From assembly GCA_011799875.1 (NCBI GenBank), contig CM022297.1:447255292-447319291 (forward strand): DNA of 64,000 nucleotides. Direction: 5' to 3'. Each line of letters opens with the position of its first letter. Positions within the stretch are counted from its first letter, which is position 1. The position numbers and the translations under genes were made by a program. Below are positions 21,401 through 32,299 of the stretch, piece after piece. This DNA is from Thinopyrum elongatum (taxonomy: Eukaryota > Streptophyta > Magnoliopsida > Poales > Poaceae). The notes below the pieces were generated by a model that saw nothing but the letters and a program-made list of their open reading frames with translations, ran no database searches and was not told the DNA's origin.

Positions 21401-22599
21401 GGGGCCTTTGGCCCGATAGCACTAACCATCACGTGGGCATAGTATGGGCATTCTGCGTCGTATACTTCAGCCGAAGCTTAATAGACGTCAGCAACTGAGC
21501 GGCACACGCTGGGTTGGACTAGGAACGCAACCGCGCTTGTATTAAGGGGTTGCTAGGTCTGCTCACCGGCGGTGTACGCAACATGCAGGAGCGTCCGGGG
21601 CGATGGCCCAAGACCCCTGGGGGCATAGGTTAGTCCGGCGTGCTGACCTCTCTGTTAAGTATTTGGTCGGGTTGCGGCGTGTTGCTTAGCCGAGGCCGGG
21701 CATGACCCAGAAAAGTGTGTCCGGCCGGAGTTAAGCGAGCGTGGTGGGTAAGTTGCTGCACCCCTGCAGGGAAGAAACTTCTATCGATAGCCTGTCCTAC
21801 GGTAACGGACACTCGGAGTTGTATCCCGATCGGTACAACTAGAACATGATATGAGATGAGAACTGGATAGTACGGCTCTGGGATTGCTTACTCGCAGGGA
21901 GTCGAGAAAGGATCTCAGGTCGAGGTTGATGGTACTACTACTACTTTACATTATGTTCATCTGCTCTCTTCTATTGCTGCAAGACTGTCGAAGATTGTTG
22001 AAGATGCTAGTCTTCGATAGGACTAGGCTTTCCCCCTCTATTCTGGCATTTCTGCAGCCCAGTCCACATATACAGCCATTCCTTTGAAAATGTTGCATAT
22101 GTAGTGTAGATCCTTGCTTGCTGAGTACTTCGGATGAGTACTCACGTTTGCTTTATTTTCTTTTTCCCCCATATTCCTTTTGATGCCACCAGACGACGGA
22201 GCCCCTGAGCCAGAAGCCCCAGCCGACGACCAGTACTACTACCCGCCTGGCGAGTACTACTACTACGAGGAGCCGACTGACGACCAGGAGTAGGATCGGA
22301 GGGTCCAGGGCAGGAGGCCTACGCCTTTCGATCGTAGTTTTTTTATTTTACCCCGCCTCTGTGAAGGCCTATTTCTCTCTCTGTATTATATCTGTACTCA
22401 GATATCTGATGGTTCCGCTGACGCTTGTATGCCATCGAGCTAAGTATTCGAGCCCTCGAGGCCCTGGCTTGTAATATAAAGCTTGTATGACTTTATTTAT
22501 GTTTTAGAGTTGTGTTGTGATATCTTCAAGTGAGTCCTTAGGCTTTATCATGCGCATTTGCGTGTATGATTAGTGCACGATTAAGCCGGGGTCATCACA
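18425..22599. mobile_element. Solo LTR, 4.2 kb, nested in CACTA exon
   Basis: It begins TGTAACATCCCTAGGTCTCA and ends CCGGGGTCATCACA, with a 5-bp TSD GATTG at 18420-18424 and 22600-22604. There is no primer-binding site, gag or pol, so it is a solo LTR left by recombination between the two LTRs of a long-LTR (probably Gypsy) retrotransposon. A GC-rich block with open frames at 18900-19800, and a frame with DPDVDVAPEADAAQEYDYVP near 20500, may be remnants of a transcribed leader. CGAGGGTGATTCCTC-type motifs recur at 20906-21110. Confidence 0.85.
20900..21112. repeat. Four CGAGGGTGATTCCTC motifs in the solo LTR
   Basis: CGAGGGTGATACCTC at about 20907, then CGAGGGTGATTCCTC at about 20978, 21043 and 21097. 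Each has GAGG and CCTC arms around a six-base centre, so each can form a small hairpin. Spacing shrinks from about 72 to 52 bp. The function is unknown; they could be regulatory repeats of the LTR. Confidence 0.6.
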
Positions 22600-23029
22600 G
22601 ATTGCACCGCCTGTTCTCCCAGCAGGGGAACAGTTTTCCCGCTTTTTTGGCGGCTGCTTGGCTGGAGCTGGAGCTCGAGCTCGACTCCTTCTTTTTTTGT
22701 GCTTGATATGCCTTCCTGATTTGGCGCTCATAGTCTGAGTCAATAGTCTTGGGAGCTGGTGCTTCAGCCATACGAATAAAGTGGTCAATGACATGCTCAG
22801 GTACTTTCTCCTTTGGCGGCGGTGGCGGTTTCGGTCCAAAATGGGCCCTCACTTGGGCTTGCACTTCTGCTTCATTTTCCTCCACAGTTAGGTCGTAAGG
22901 CCTCTTCGGAAGAGGCGTGAGGCTTGGACCAAATTGGAATCTCTTGCCTCCTGTACCTGTACTTGTACCGCTAGCCACCATAGCTGCGGTGGCTCTCTTC
23001 CACTGTTGCTTAGGCGGCGTAGCCCGCTG

Positions 23030-23240
23030 AGGCGGCGGAGACGGCTGACGCGGTGCCTGACTTGGAGGAGGAGGAGTGGGCTGACGCGTTGCCAGACTTG
23101 GAGGAGGAGGAGTGGGCTGACGCGGTGCCGGACTTGGATGAGGAGGAGTGGCCTGACGCGTTGGCGGACTTGAAGGAGCAGGACTCTGCTGAGGCGGTGG
23201 CTGATGACTTGGAGGAGCGGGAGTCTACTGACGTGGTGGC
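23030..23240 (-). repeat. 36-bp minisatellite encoding Pro-rich repeats
   Basis: Three to four units of about 36 bp (GACTTGGAGGAGGAGGAGTG plus GGCTGACGCGGTGCC) lie in exon 2 of the second CACTA gene. On the coding strand they give PRQPTPPPPS-like repeats, a flexible Pro-rich linker between the coiled coil and the protease part. Unit number probably varies between copies of the family. Confidence 0.7.
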
Positions 23241-25149
23241 GAACTTCGAGGAGGAGTCGGCTGACGCGGTGTCGGTGGCCTTGGAAAGATGATGCAATCC
23301 TTTCTCCATAGGATGATACGATGTATGGCCTCTCCCAGTGTGTGCTCGTCGTCACCTCCAGGAATGTCAAGCTCTAGCCCCGAATATTGTGCCACCACTT
23401 CATCAACCACGACACGAGCATAGCCAGATGAAATCGGGTTGCAATGGAAGGTTGCTTCGGGGGGATTTGTATAAGCAACGGCGTCCGCCACCTTCATGGA
23501 TATGTTCTTCATTTTGAAGTCTAGCTCACAATTAGTGTTCTCCATGATGTCATCCATAGGGTATGTATCCAGCAGTGCCTCGCCCGGGGCGGAACCCACG
23601 CTGCTTCTCAGCATGGATGGGATGGGGCTATCCAATGCTGGATCATCCACTAGCTACTGCCGCTGCTGAGACCCCCTTTCTTGGCTAAGTGAGTCGATCT
23701 GATGCTGCTGCCACTGGAATTGGAGTGCCAACTCCGCGTGCGCTGATTCTAGGCCTTTAAGGCGTTCTGCTTCCTGCTTCCTCTGCTCCTCCTCCAGCTT
23801 CCTCTTCTTCTCCTCCTCCATCTTCTTTCTCGCACGGCTTCTGTAGTCGGCGTTCCAGTCCGCAAACCCCTCATACCACGGAACAACGCCTTTGCCTCGT
23901 GTTCTTCCTGGGTGTTCGGGATTTCCCAGGGCGCACGTAAGCTCGTCGTTCTCTCTGTTGGGCGTGAACACCCCCGTTCGAGCCTCTTCTATTGCAACAA
24001 GTGACTTGTCGTCGGCTCCTTTAAGACTTGCCTTCTTCAAAACCTGGCCTGTCTTCTGGTCCAACGCCCCCCATGCGCATAGAACCAAGTCCTGCACCTT
24101 TCCGGCCAGCTCAATGTAACTGGAGTGACCCCTGCATCCAGCATCTGTTGCTCAGACTTATCCCACTTAGGCCGGGCCACCGCGTAGCCACCTGGCCCCA
24201 GCATATGGAAATGCTCCTTTTTTGCGGCATTGATCTTGTTTATTCTCGACCGTTCCTTAGATAATTCCGATTCCTTGAATTTCACGAAAGCAGGCCAGTG
24301 ATCTCTTTGCTTCTCCAGTGTTCCCGTGAATTCTGGAGTCTTCTTTTCTCCTTCGACGTACTTGGCCCATATAGTTTTCTTGTGGGTGCTGAATGCAATT
24401 GCCATCTTTCTAAGAGCAGCGTCCTTGACTTTCTGCACATCTGCGAAATGATCTGGTAGGGTGAAATGTTCCATGAGAGATTCCCAAAGCCGATCTTTTG
24501 CTCTTTGGTCGACAAAAGTAAGATCTGGAAGTTCCTTTGCTGGCTTTTTCCATTCTTGCATGGAGATCGGGATTTGGTCCTTCACAAGAACTCCACACTG
24601 ACGAATGAACTTGTTCGCATTCTTCTTAGGCTCGCTTGGTTCGCCATTAGGTTTGATGGCATCGATGTTGTACTTTACGCCCTTCTTCAATTTTTTAGCC
24701 GGGCCTCGCACTGTCCTGCTGCCTGTAGAAGATTTGCTCGATCCGGAGGGCTGAAAGAAGAAAGATCGATTCGTTAAAACATGTGATGATCACCAGATGC
24801 CTGCTTATATAAATATACCTCGCCGGTCTCTGTTATTTCAAGATCAACATTTTCTTCGTCATCATAATCATAGTTCTGGACTTCCTCAATTCGGTCGTCT
24901 TGATCGAATATCATATCACCCTCCCCGGTATTGTTCAGATATTGGGAGCCGTCATCTTCTTCATTCTGATCATCTGCCGGCGAGGGGAGCGTATGATCTC
25001 GAACAGGGCCTCTTCTCCTTCTCTGCCGGTATTGTCCGCCATAGCTTTTATTTAACTAATCTAGAAGAAATATAAAATAATTTAGTATTCAAATTACAAT
25101 GCATGCATGCAATCAATAAGGAAAAACTGAATCATAGTACATAATATGC

Positions 25150-25335
25150 ATCATCGAATATAATTTCGAATACATCGTCTCGAATATTATCGAATAATAT
25201 ATATAATCTCGAATACATCATCTCGAATATTATCGAATAATATATATAATCTCGAATACATCATCTCGAATATTATATATCGAATACATCACTAGCTAGC
25301 TAGCTAATATAGATCGAATACTATCGAATAATTTA
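25150..25335. repeat. AT-rich tandem repeat (TCGAATA units)
   Basis: Units such as AATCTCGAATACATCATCTCG and ATATTATCGAATAATATATA repeat three or more times just upstream of the second CACTA gene's start codon. They may affect its promoter; that is an inference. Confidence 0.75.
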
Positions 25336-25429
25336 GTTCACTCGCGGTTCCTGAGGCGCGGGCGATGGATACCCAAAGAGAAGTAACCATCACAGGATCA
25401 TAGCTCGGGTGAGATCCCCGAAGAACCTG

Positions 25430-25738
25430 TCAGGTATTGGAGAACCTGACGTCCATAGCAGCCATGTAGCGACGGACGTGCTCGTCCTCCTCCCTGACAC
25501 GGCGACGTACCACCTCCGGCGGGGCCGGCTCCCTCTGCACCGAAAATGGCCCATGCGAACGCCACCAAAGGAGCTTCGGGTCGACGACGGGACCCGGGGC
25601 CGGGTTCCTCACCAAGCGGCGCGCCCCTGAAGGTAGCACCTCCCAGTGCCAGCCCGGCGGAGCCCAGTCCCGGACATGGCTCCTCTGAAGCAGGACGTCG
25701 TCGCGAACGGGTCGACGGCGAGGATGCGGGCCGGGCAT
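25430..25738 (-). CDS. Small Arg/Pro-rich CACTA ORF, unknown function
   Basis: A 102-codon frame with a true ATG (25738) is MPGPHPRRRPVRDDVLLQ..., then RDWAPPGWHWEVLPSGARRL, WWRSHGPFSVQREPAPPEVV and VREEDEHVRRYMAAMDVRF. It is rich in Arg, Pro and Trp and very different in composition from the AT-rich repeats on both sides, which supports real coding. Its C-terminal part resembles a helix with many charges. It lies between the second gene and the central inverted repeats, on the same strand. I do not recognise a domain; from memory similar small proteins recur in Triticeae CACTA elements. It could be one exon of a larger gene. Confidence 0.5.
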   Translation of the reverse strand: MPGPHPRRRPVRDDVLLQRSHVRDWAPPGWHWEVLPSGARRLVRNPAPGPVVDPKLLWWRSHGPFSVQREPAPPEVVRRRVREEDEHVRRYMAAMDVRFSNT

Positions 25739-25739
25739 C

Positions 25740-26075
25740 TAACACATTAATATATCTAGCTAATTCATCTAATATTTGACAAAAGTATAAAAAACTAATT
25801 CATCTAACATTAATATATCTAATTCATCTATAACTAAAAGTATAAAAAACTAATTCATCTAACATTTCTATCTAGCTAATTCATCTAATTCATCTAACAT
25901 TTGACATTAATCTAACATTTCTATCTAATTCATCTAACATTTGACATTAATATATCTAATTCGATCATCTAATTAACAATTTGACATTAATCTAATTCAT
26001 CTAGCTAGCTAAAACTTTGACATTAATCTAACATTTATATATATCTAATTCATATAACATTTCTATAACTAAAAG
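25740..26075. repeat. AT-rich degenerate repeat (TAATTCATCTAACATTT)
   Basis: TCTAATTCATCTAACATTTGACATTAATATATC and variants recur about ten times over 330 bp (the unit shown is split from a longer array). No coding potential. Confidence 0.75.
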
Positions 26076-26118
26076 TATAAAAAACTAAAAAACAGAAAAC
26101 AGAAAATAAGTAAGAAAA

Positions 26119-26166
26119 ATGTGTGCATGTGTGTGTGTGCGTGTACGTGTGTGTGTGTGTGTGTGT
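26119..26166. repeat. (GT)n microsatellite
   Basis: GTGTGCATGTGTGTGTGTGC followed by a pure GT stretch ending near 26166. A GC-rich GGCGACGG-type stretch follows to about 26370; its open frames are compositional. Confidence 0.85.
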
Positions 26167-26427
26167 ACGGGCGGGCTCGATCGATCGAGGGCGCGGCCAT
26201 GGCGCAGGGGGCTCACAGCGGGGCGACCGGGGCGGCGACGGGGGGCGGCGACGGGCGCGGCGACGGGGCGGCGGCGTATGGCGACGACGGGGACGGCGAC
26301 GATGACGGCGCGCGACGGGGACGGCGACGGCGCGGGACGGGGGCGGCGTACGGGGCGGCGGCGATGTCGAAGCAGAGGAGAGAAAGTGGGAGATGAAACT
26401 GCAAAATTTTGAAGTGTTGTTTATACA

Positions 26428-26605
26428 GGATGGACCTTTAGTACCGGTTGGTGATCCAACCGGTACTAAAGGCCTATTTTGGCCAGGCCAAGCGGCGGAA
26501 AGCGCACACCCTTTAGTACCGGGTCGTGGCAGCAACCGGTACTAAAGACCCCCCCCCCCCCCTTTAGTACCGGTTGGAGCCACGACCCGGTACTAAAGGG
26601 GGTGC
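26428..26605. repeat. Internal TTTAGTACCGGTT inverted repeats of the CACTA
   Basis: Four copies of CCTTTAGTACCGGTTGG / CCAACCGGTACTAAAGG face each other in two hairpins around 26436-26471 and 26510-26600, with a 14-C run near 26550. They match the subterminal repeats at the element's ends but lie 6-10 kb from them, between the second gene and the transposase gene. They could be an internal regulatory region or mark the junction of two fused elements. Confidence 0.75.
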
Positions 26606-27129
26606 GCTGCCACCCGCGGTGCACAAAGTTTAGTCCAACCTCGCCGAGCGAAGGGCAGCCGCACTGGTTTATAAACCCAGCCGCGGCTACTCCTTCGAGC
26701 TCCTCTCCAAAGCAGGCTTCTGGGCCTAAACTGCTGCGCTGCCCTGTGGGCCTTGCGGGCCTGCATCCTGGCCCAACTACAGGTTGGGTTTCTAGTCGTA
26801 TGCAGGCCGCTGTGGCCAAGTAGGCGGGTTTTTTTTTTCTTTTCTGCTTTATTTATTTTCTTTTATTTATCTGTGAGTTGTTTTTTGCTGTATTTAGAGT
26901 TTCTTTGTGAATATTTTTGCTTTAGGTACAAAAAATTACAAACTTTCTGTTAGTGCCAGTAGTTTTACAATTTGAATAGATTAAATTTGAATTATTTAAA
27001 ATTTGTGTGAATCACTAGTTTGTGAATAACTTTACTTTAAAAATAGATTTTTCAGTGATTCTTTTTTCTTATGTTTAATATTAGTGTGTTTTATCATTAT
27101 ATTCAATTTGGTAATACTTAGGTTATTTA
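26606..27129. other. Spacer inside CACTA
   Basis: No gene. The first 200 bp are GC-rich and similar in style to sequence following subterminal repeats; the rest is AT-rich. Confidence 0.4.
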
Positions 27130-27735
27130 AAAAAATGAAATGCCTTTGTAACAGCTGAGTTTTCGTCCGAAACCCTTATACTTCTAAAGAAATTGTCCAT
27201 TTTGTACACTAAGTGCATCCAGTTTTTGCCGTAACCCTACAAACTTTTTTGCACATGCTATGTGGGTGAAATGATGATACCACGCCAACTTTCAACCTTT
27301 TCAGAGTTCATTTGTACTGCTTTTCAATTTCAGGGTCATTTAGCTCAAAAAATCAGTAAATGCATGAAAAATAGCAAATGATGTCAGAAAGGGTTGAAAG
27401 TTGATAACGTGGCTTTGAATGGTGCATACTGAACGCACAAAAAGTGTAGAGTTGTAATAAGTTAAAAAAATGAATTGCCTTTGTAACAGATGAGTTTTCG
27501 TCCGAAACCCTGATACTTCGAAAGAGATTGTCCATTTTGTACATGAAGTGCATCCAGTTTTTGCCGTAACCCTCTCAACTTTTTTGCACATGCTATGTGG
27601 GTGAAATGATGATACCATGCCAACTTTCATCCTTTTCAGAGTTCATTTGTACTGCTTTTCAATTTCAGGGTCATTTAGCTCTAAAAAAATCAGTAAATGA
27701 GTTGAAAAATAGCAAATGAAGTCAGAAAGGTACAC
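27130..27735. repeat. 335-bp tandem duplication inside CACTA
   Basis: A block starting AATGAAATGCCTTTGTAACA at about 27134 recurs as AATGAATTGCCTTTGTAACA at 27469, 335 bp later. Shared segments include TTTTCGTCCGAAACCCT, GTGCATCCAGTTTTTGCCGT and AATTTCAGGGTCATTTAGCT. Similarity is roughly 90% by eye. It lies 3' of the transposase gene. Confidence 0.85.
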
Positions 27736-27904
27736 GTTTGTCCGAAGCACAAAAGTACATGTTTAAAATGCCAAAACACATAAGCACCCTAATTATTACA
27801 AAGATTTTCTATGGTTTGTCCAAAGTGGACTTTCCAGATATACAAGTTCGGAAACTCACTAGAGAAGAAAGTGATGACAGTGAAGCCGATCACATCCCAG
27901 AGTG

Positions 27905-30900
27905 GGATCTTTGGGTATGAAACTTTTTCTTCGCGTGTGTCCCTTTGCGCCGTAACCATGGACAATCTTCATCATTTAACTGGATGCTCGGGTCAATATT
28001 CACTGTGAATGGAGCAATTTCATCAAACTTTTCATAATCTTCTGACATGTCTGTCTTGTCATCCACTCACACGATGTTTCTTTTCCCTGAAAGAACTATG
28101 TGGCGCTTTGGCTCATCATATTATGTATTTGCTTCCTTATCTTTTCTTTTTCTCGGCTTGGTAGACATGTCCTTCACATAGAAAACCTGCGCCACATCAT
28201 TGGTTAGGACGAATGGTTCATCTGCGTACTGCGGGTCTTCCGTTACCCCGCCTCGTGTCATATTGACCCATTTGCACCGAAACAAAGGGACCTTCAAACC
28301 ACGTCCATAGTCAAGTTCCCATATGTCCTCTATGTAACCATAATATGTGTCATTTCCCCTCTTGGTTGCTGCATCAAAGCGGAAACCACTGTTTTGGTTG
28401 GTGCTCTTCTTATCTTGGGCGATCATGTAAAATGTATTCCCATTTATCTCGTACCCTTTGAAAGTCATTATATTCGAAGATGGTAACTGGGACAGCAAGT
28501 ACAGGTCATCTTCAACAGCGGCGTCATGCATGGCACATGTCTGCAACCAACCGGCGAAAGTCTCCGTTTGTTCACGTGTAATCCAGTCGTCAGACTGCTC
28601 CGGGTGTTTGGAGCGTAGAAAATTCTTGTGTTCCTCCATATACGGAGCCACCAAGGCGGAATTTTGTAGAACTGTGTAGTGTGCTTGAGTGAGAGAATGC
28701 CCGTCCATACATATTGTTTGTTTCGGTCCTAGCGTGCCATTTTCATCCAGTCTGCCCTTATGCCGCGATTCAGGAACACCAATCGGCTTAAGGTCAGGAA
28801 TAAAGTCAATACAAAACTCATTGACCTCCTTATTTTCATGGCCCTTGGAGATGCTTTCTTCTGGCCTAGCATGGTTATGAACATATTTCTTTAAGACCCT
28901 CATGAACCTCTCAAAGGGGAACATGTTGTGTAAAAATACAGGACCCAGAACGTTAATCTATTCGCATAGGTGAACTAGGACATGCATCATGATGTTAAAG
29001 AAGGATGGTGGGAACACCAACTCAAAACTGACAAGACATTGCACCAAATCATTCTCTAACCTTGGTATGATTTCTGGATCGATTACTTTCTGAGAGATTG
29101 CATTGAGGAATGCACATAGCTTCACAATGGCTAATCGAACGTTTTCCGGTAGAAGCCCCCTCAATGCAACCGGAAGCAGTTGCGTCATAATCACGTGGCA
29201 GTCATGAGACTTTAGGTTCTGGAACTTTTTCTCTGCCATATTTATTATTCCCTTTATATTCGACGAGAAGCCAGACGGTACCTTCATACTGAGCAGGCAT
29301 TCAAAGAAGATTTCCTTCTCTTCTTTGGTAAGAGCATAGCTGGCATGACCCTGATGTATGCCGTCTTTTCCGTGCATACGTTGCTGGTCCTCACGTGCCT
29401 CCGGTGTATCTTTTGTCTTCACATACACGCCCAAGAAGCCAAGCAGGGTCACGCAAAGATTCTTCGTCACATGCATCACGTCGATTGCAGAACGGACCTC
29501 TAGGTCTTTCCAATAGGGCAGGTCTCAAAATATAGATTTCTTCTTCCACATGGGTGCGCGTCCGTCAGCGTCATTCGGAACAGATTGTCCGCCAGGACCC
29601 TTTCCAAAGATTACCTTCAAATCCTTCACCATATCATGTACATCATCACCAGTACGGTGGCGAGGCTTCGTCCGGTGATCTGCCTCACCTTTGAAATGCT
29701 TGCCTTTCTTTCTTACGGGATGCCTGCTCGGAAGAAATCGACGATGTCCCAAGTACACATTCTTCCTACAATTATCCAAATATATACTGTCGGTATCATC
29801 CAAACAGTGCGTGCATGCGCGGTATCCCTTGTTTGTCTGTCCTGAAAGGTTACTGAGAGCAGGCCAATCATTAATGGTCACGAACAGCAACGCATGTAGG
29901 TCAAATTCTTCCTGTTTGTGCTCATCCCACGCACGTACACCTTTTCCATTCCACAGCTGTAAGAGTTCTTCAACTAATGGCCTTAGGTAGACACAATGTC
30001 GTTGCCGGGTTGCTTAGGGCCTTGGATGAGCACTGGCATCATAATGAACTTCCGCTTCATGCACAACCAAGGAGGAAGGTTATACATGCGTAGAGTCACA
30101 GGCCAGGTGCTATGGTTGCTGCTCTGCTCCCCAAAAGGATTAATTTCATCTGCACTTAGACCAAACCATACGTTCCTTGCGTCACCTACAAAGTCCTCTC
30201 TGTACTTTCTCTCGATTTTTCTCCACTACGACCCGTCCGCGGGTACTCTGAACTTCCCGTCTTTCTTACGGTCTTCTCTGTGCCATCGCATCGCCTTGGC
30301 ATGCTCTTCGTTTTGGAACAAACGTTTCAACCGTGGTATTATAGGAGCATACCACATCACCTTGGCAGGAATCTTCTTCCTGAGGCGCTCGCCCTCGACA
30401 TCACCAGGGTCATCGCGGCTGATCTTATAGCGCAATGCACCGCATACCAGGCACGCGTTCAAATCCTCGTACTCACCGCGGTAGAGGATGCAGTCATTAG
30501 GGCATGCATGTATCTTCTGCACCTCTAACCCTAGAGGGCAGATAGCCTTCTTTACTTCGTACGTACTCTCGGGCAATTCGTTGTCCTTTGGAAGCATCTT
30601 CTTTAACATTATCAGCAACTTTCCAAATCCCTTGTCAGATACACCATTCTCTGCCTTCCATTGCAGCAATTCCAGTGTGGTGCCCAGCTTTTTCTTGTCA
30701 GCTTCGCAATTCGGGTACAACAATTTCTTGTGATCCTCTAACATGCGCTGCAACTTCTTCTTCTCCTTTTCACTTGCGCAGTTTCTCTTTGCATCGGCAA
30801 TGGCCCGACCTAGATCATCAGCGGGCTCATCTGATGTCTCTTCTTCAGCTTCTTCCCGCATTGCCGGCTCAGCTTCTTCCCCCATTGTTGTACCATCGTA

Positions 30901-31203
30901 TTCAGGGAACCCATGGCCAGGATAGCTGTCGTCGTCCTCTTCTTCATTGTCTTCCATCATAACCCCTCTTTCTCCGTGCTTGGTCCAAACATTATAGTGG
31001 GGCATGAAACCGGACTCAAACAGGTGGACGTGAATGGTTCTTAACTTAAAGTAATTCTGATCATTCTTACAGCCGGCACATGGACAAGGCATAAAACCAT
31101 CCGTCCGCTTGTTTGCCTCAGCCGCAAGCAGAAAAATATGCACGCCATTAACGAACTGGGGAGAGCATCGGTCATCGTACATCCATTGCCGGCTCATCTT
31201 CAT
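27905..31203 (-). pseudogene. TNP2-type CACTA transposase, broken
   Basis: The transposase gene reads on the minus strand from ATG 31203 (MKMSRQWMYDDRCSPQFVNG). Domains in order are Transpos_assoc (HIFLLAAEANKRTDGFMPCP, CAGCKND), an acidic linker, the TNP2/Transposase_21 core (LLFVTINDWPALSNLSGQTN, ACTHCLDDTDS), the DUF4218-like region (LTKEEKEIFFECLLSMKVPS) and the DUF4216-like region (NSGFRFDAATKRGNDTYYGY). A C-terminal tail continues to about 27905 with DYEKFDEIAPFTVNIDPSIQ. The enzyme cuts and joins CACTA ends in the nucleus. Three in-frame stops break it: TAG at about 30226-30228, TGA at about 29525 and TAG at about 28965, each one base from Gln, Trp and Glu codons; further stops lie in the tail. 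It is therefore not autonomous. Confidence 0.9.
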
Positions 31204-31305
31204 TACACAACACCGAATAGACCAAATTAATACAAGTTCATACAAAGTTCATACGTAAAGTTCATACAACACTTATTCTCATAAAACAAACATACAAATA
31301 ACTCT

Positions 31306-31750
31306 CTAGCTAAAGCATTTAAATGCAACAACAAATGCGATCAAGATCGCAACTAAGGTAACAATTGATCCAACAGCATAATGATACCAAGCCTCACTAT
31401 CAATGGCATATTTTCTAATCTTTCTAATCTTCAAGCGCATTTTCTCCATCTTGATCTTGTGATCATCGACGACATCGGCAACATGCAACTCCAATTCCAT
31501 CTTCTCCCCCTCAATTCTTTTCAATTTTTCTCTCAAATACTTGTTTTCTCTTTCAACTAAATTTAACCTCTCGATAATAGGGTCGGTTGGAATTTCCGGT
31601 TCACATACCTCCTAGATAAAAATATCTATGTCAACTTGATGGGCATAATTTGTCATAAAGACGAAATGCAACAAATAGTTATAAAAGAGAATATACCACA
31701 TCCGAATCATAACCCGGAAGAGGGCCGACGGGGACGGATATCAAAACCAT
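31306..31750 (-). CDS. Small coiled-coil, tail-anchored protein of the CACTA (2 exons)
   Basis: Exon 1 runs from ATG 31750 to 31697 (MVLISVPVGPLPGYDSDV), with a GTATAT donor. The acceptor CTAG lies before 31611, and exon 2 (31611-31306) continues EVCEPEIPTDPIIERLNLVE and ends at a stop after FVVAFKCFS, giving 119 residues. Residues of about 38-85 are heptad-like and charged (ENKYLREKLKRIEGEKMELE, KMEKMRLKIRKIRKY), and the last 25 form one hydrophobic helix (YAVGSIVTLVAILIAFVVAF) with a three-residue tail, the layout of a tail-anchored membrane protein. The frame is intact although the neighbouring transposase is broken. It lies between the right terminus and the transposase, on the same strand. 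The function is unknown. Confidence 0.7.
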
Positions 31751-32299
31751 GGCACTATGTATAACAAACAACGTACGGGTAAGATAATTATACGAGTAAC
31801 TATATATCTAAATCACACAAACATGATTTTTTTATATAAAAAAGATAAGAACAAGAGGCTCACCACAAGATGGTGCCGGCGACGGGACGGTGCGGGCGAT
31901 CGACGGTGGTTAGGATGGAGACGGGAAGGCACTAAGTAAACCACACCTACATATGCAAAATAAGAGTTATTTTGACCTCAAATTGCATATAAATCAAATA
32001 CTACCACATATAATTCCTTCCAAAATAAAACACACAAATCACTATACTTATAGAGCATTGCAAGAGCTAATCTAGCAATGAGAGATGAAAGGACAAAGTT
32101 GCTAACCTTTGTGATCACTTCGATGGATGGGGTGCCTTCAAATCTTCACAAATTTTGGCAAAAATGGAGTGTGAGCTGGAGAGGAAGAGGAAGAAAACAG
32201 AGGAGAGGGGAAAGGGGAAGAACAGAGCGCTCGGGCTCGACGAAGGGGTTTATATAGGATGACCTAAGGTGCTGGTGGGCCCCAGCCTGACACAAGCCT

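Larger units (their letters stand above)
16867..25042 (-). pseudogene. CACTA second gene: Transposase_24-like with Ulp1/C48 protease domain
   Basis: This multi-exon gene is read on the minus strand. Exons inferred from splice signals are 25042-24819, 24750-about 22600, 18419-18018, 17913-17734, 17595-17485, 17379-17310, 17198-about 17095 and 16995-16867 (TAA). Exon 2 contains KLKKGVKYNIDAIKPNGEPS, DQIPISMQEWKKP and the KKKMEEEKKRKLEEEQRK-like coiled coil typical of the second protein of plant CACTA elements, then a Pro-rich repeat stretch. The last exons form an Ulp1-like cysteine protease: NFG joined to FHWILLVIQVEDGKVEVLDS (His and Asp) and QARGTDLCAYYVCENIR (Cys), so the triad residues are present. 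Damage includes a frameshift near 25030, one in the C run at about 24064-24070, an in-frame TAG at about 23654, a frameshift near 22640, and the solo LTR inside exon 3. The role in transposition is unknown; removal of SUMO-like modifiers is an inference from the fold. Confidence 0.75.

Noticed and set aside
22934..23309. Asp/Glu-rich and Ser-rich frames opposite the Pro-rich repeat
   Set aside because: Other-frame readings of the 36-bp minisatellite inside the CACTA second gene.
26119..26412. Open frames with Cys/Val repeats over the GT microsatellite
   Set aside because: Translation of (GT)n and GGC/GAC repeats, not protein coding.
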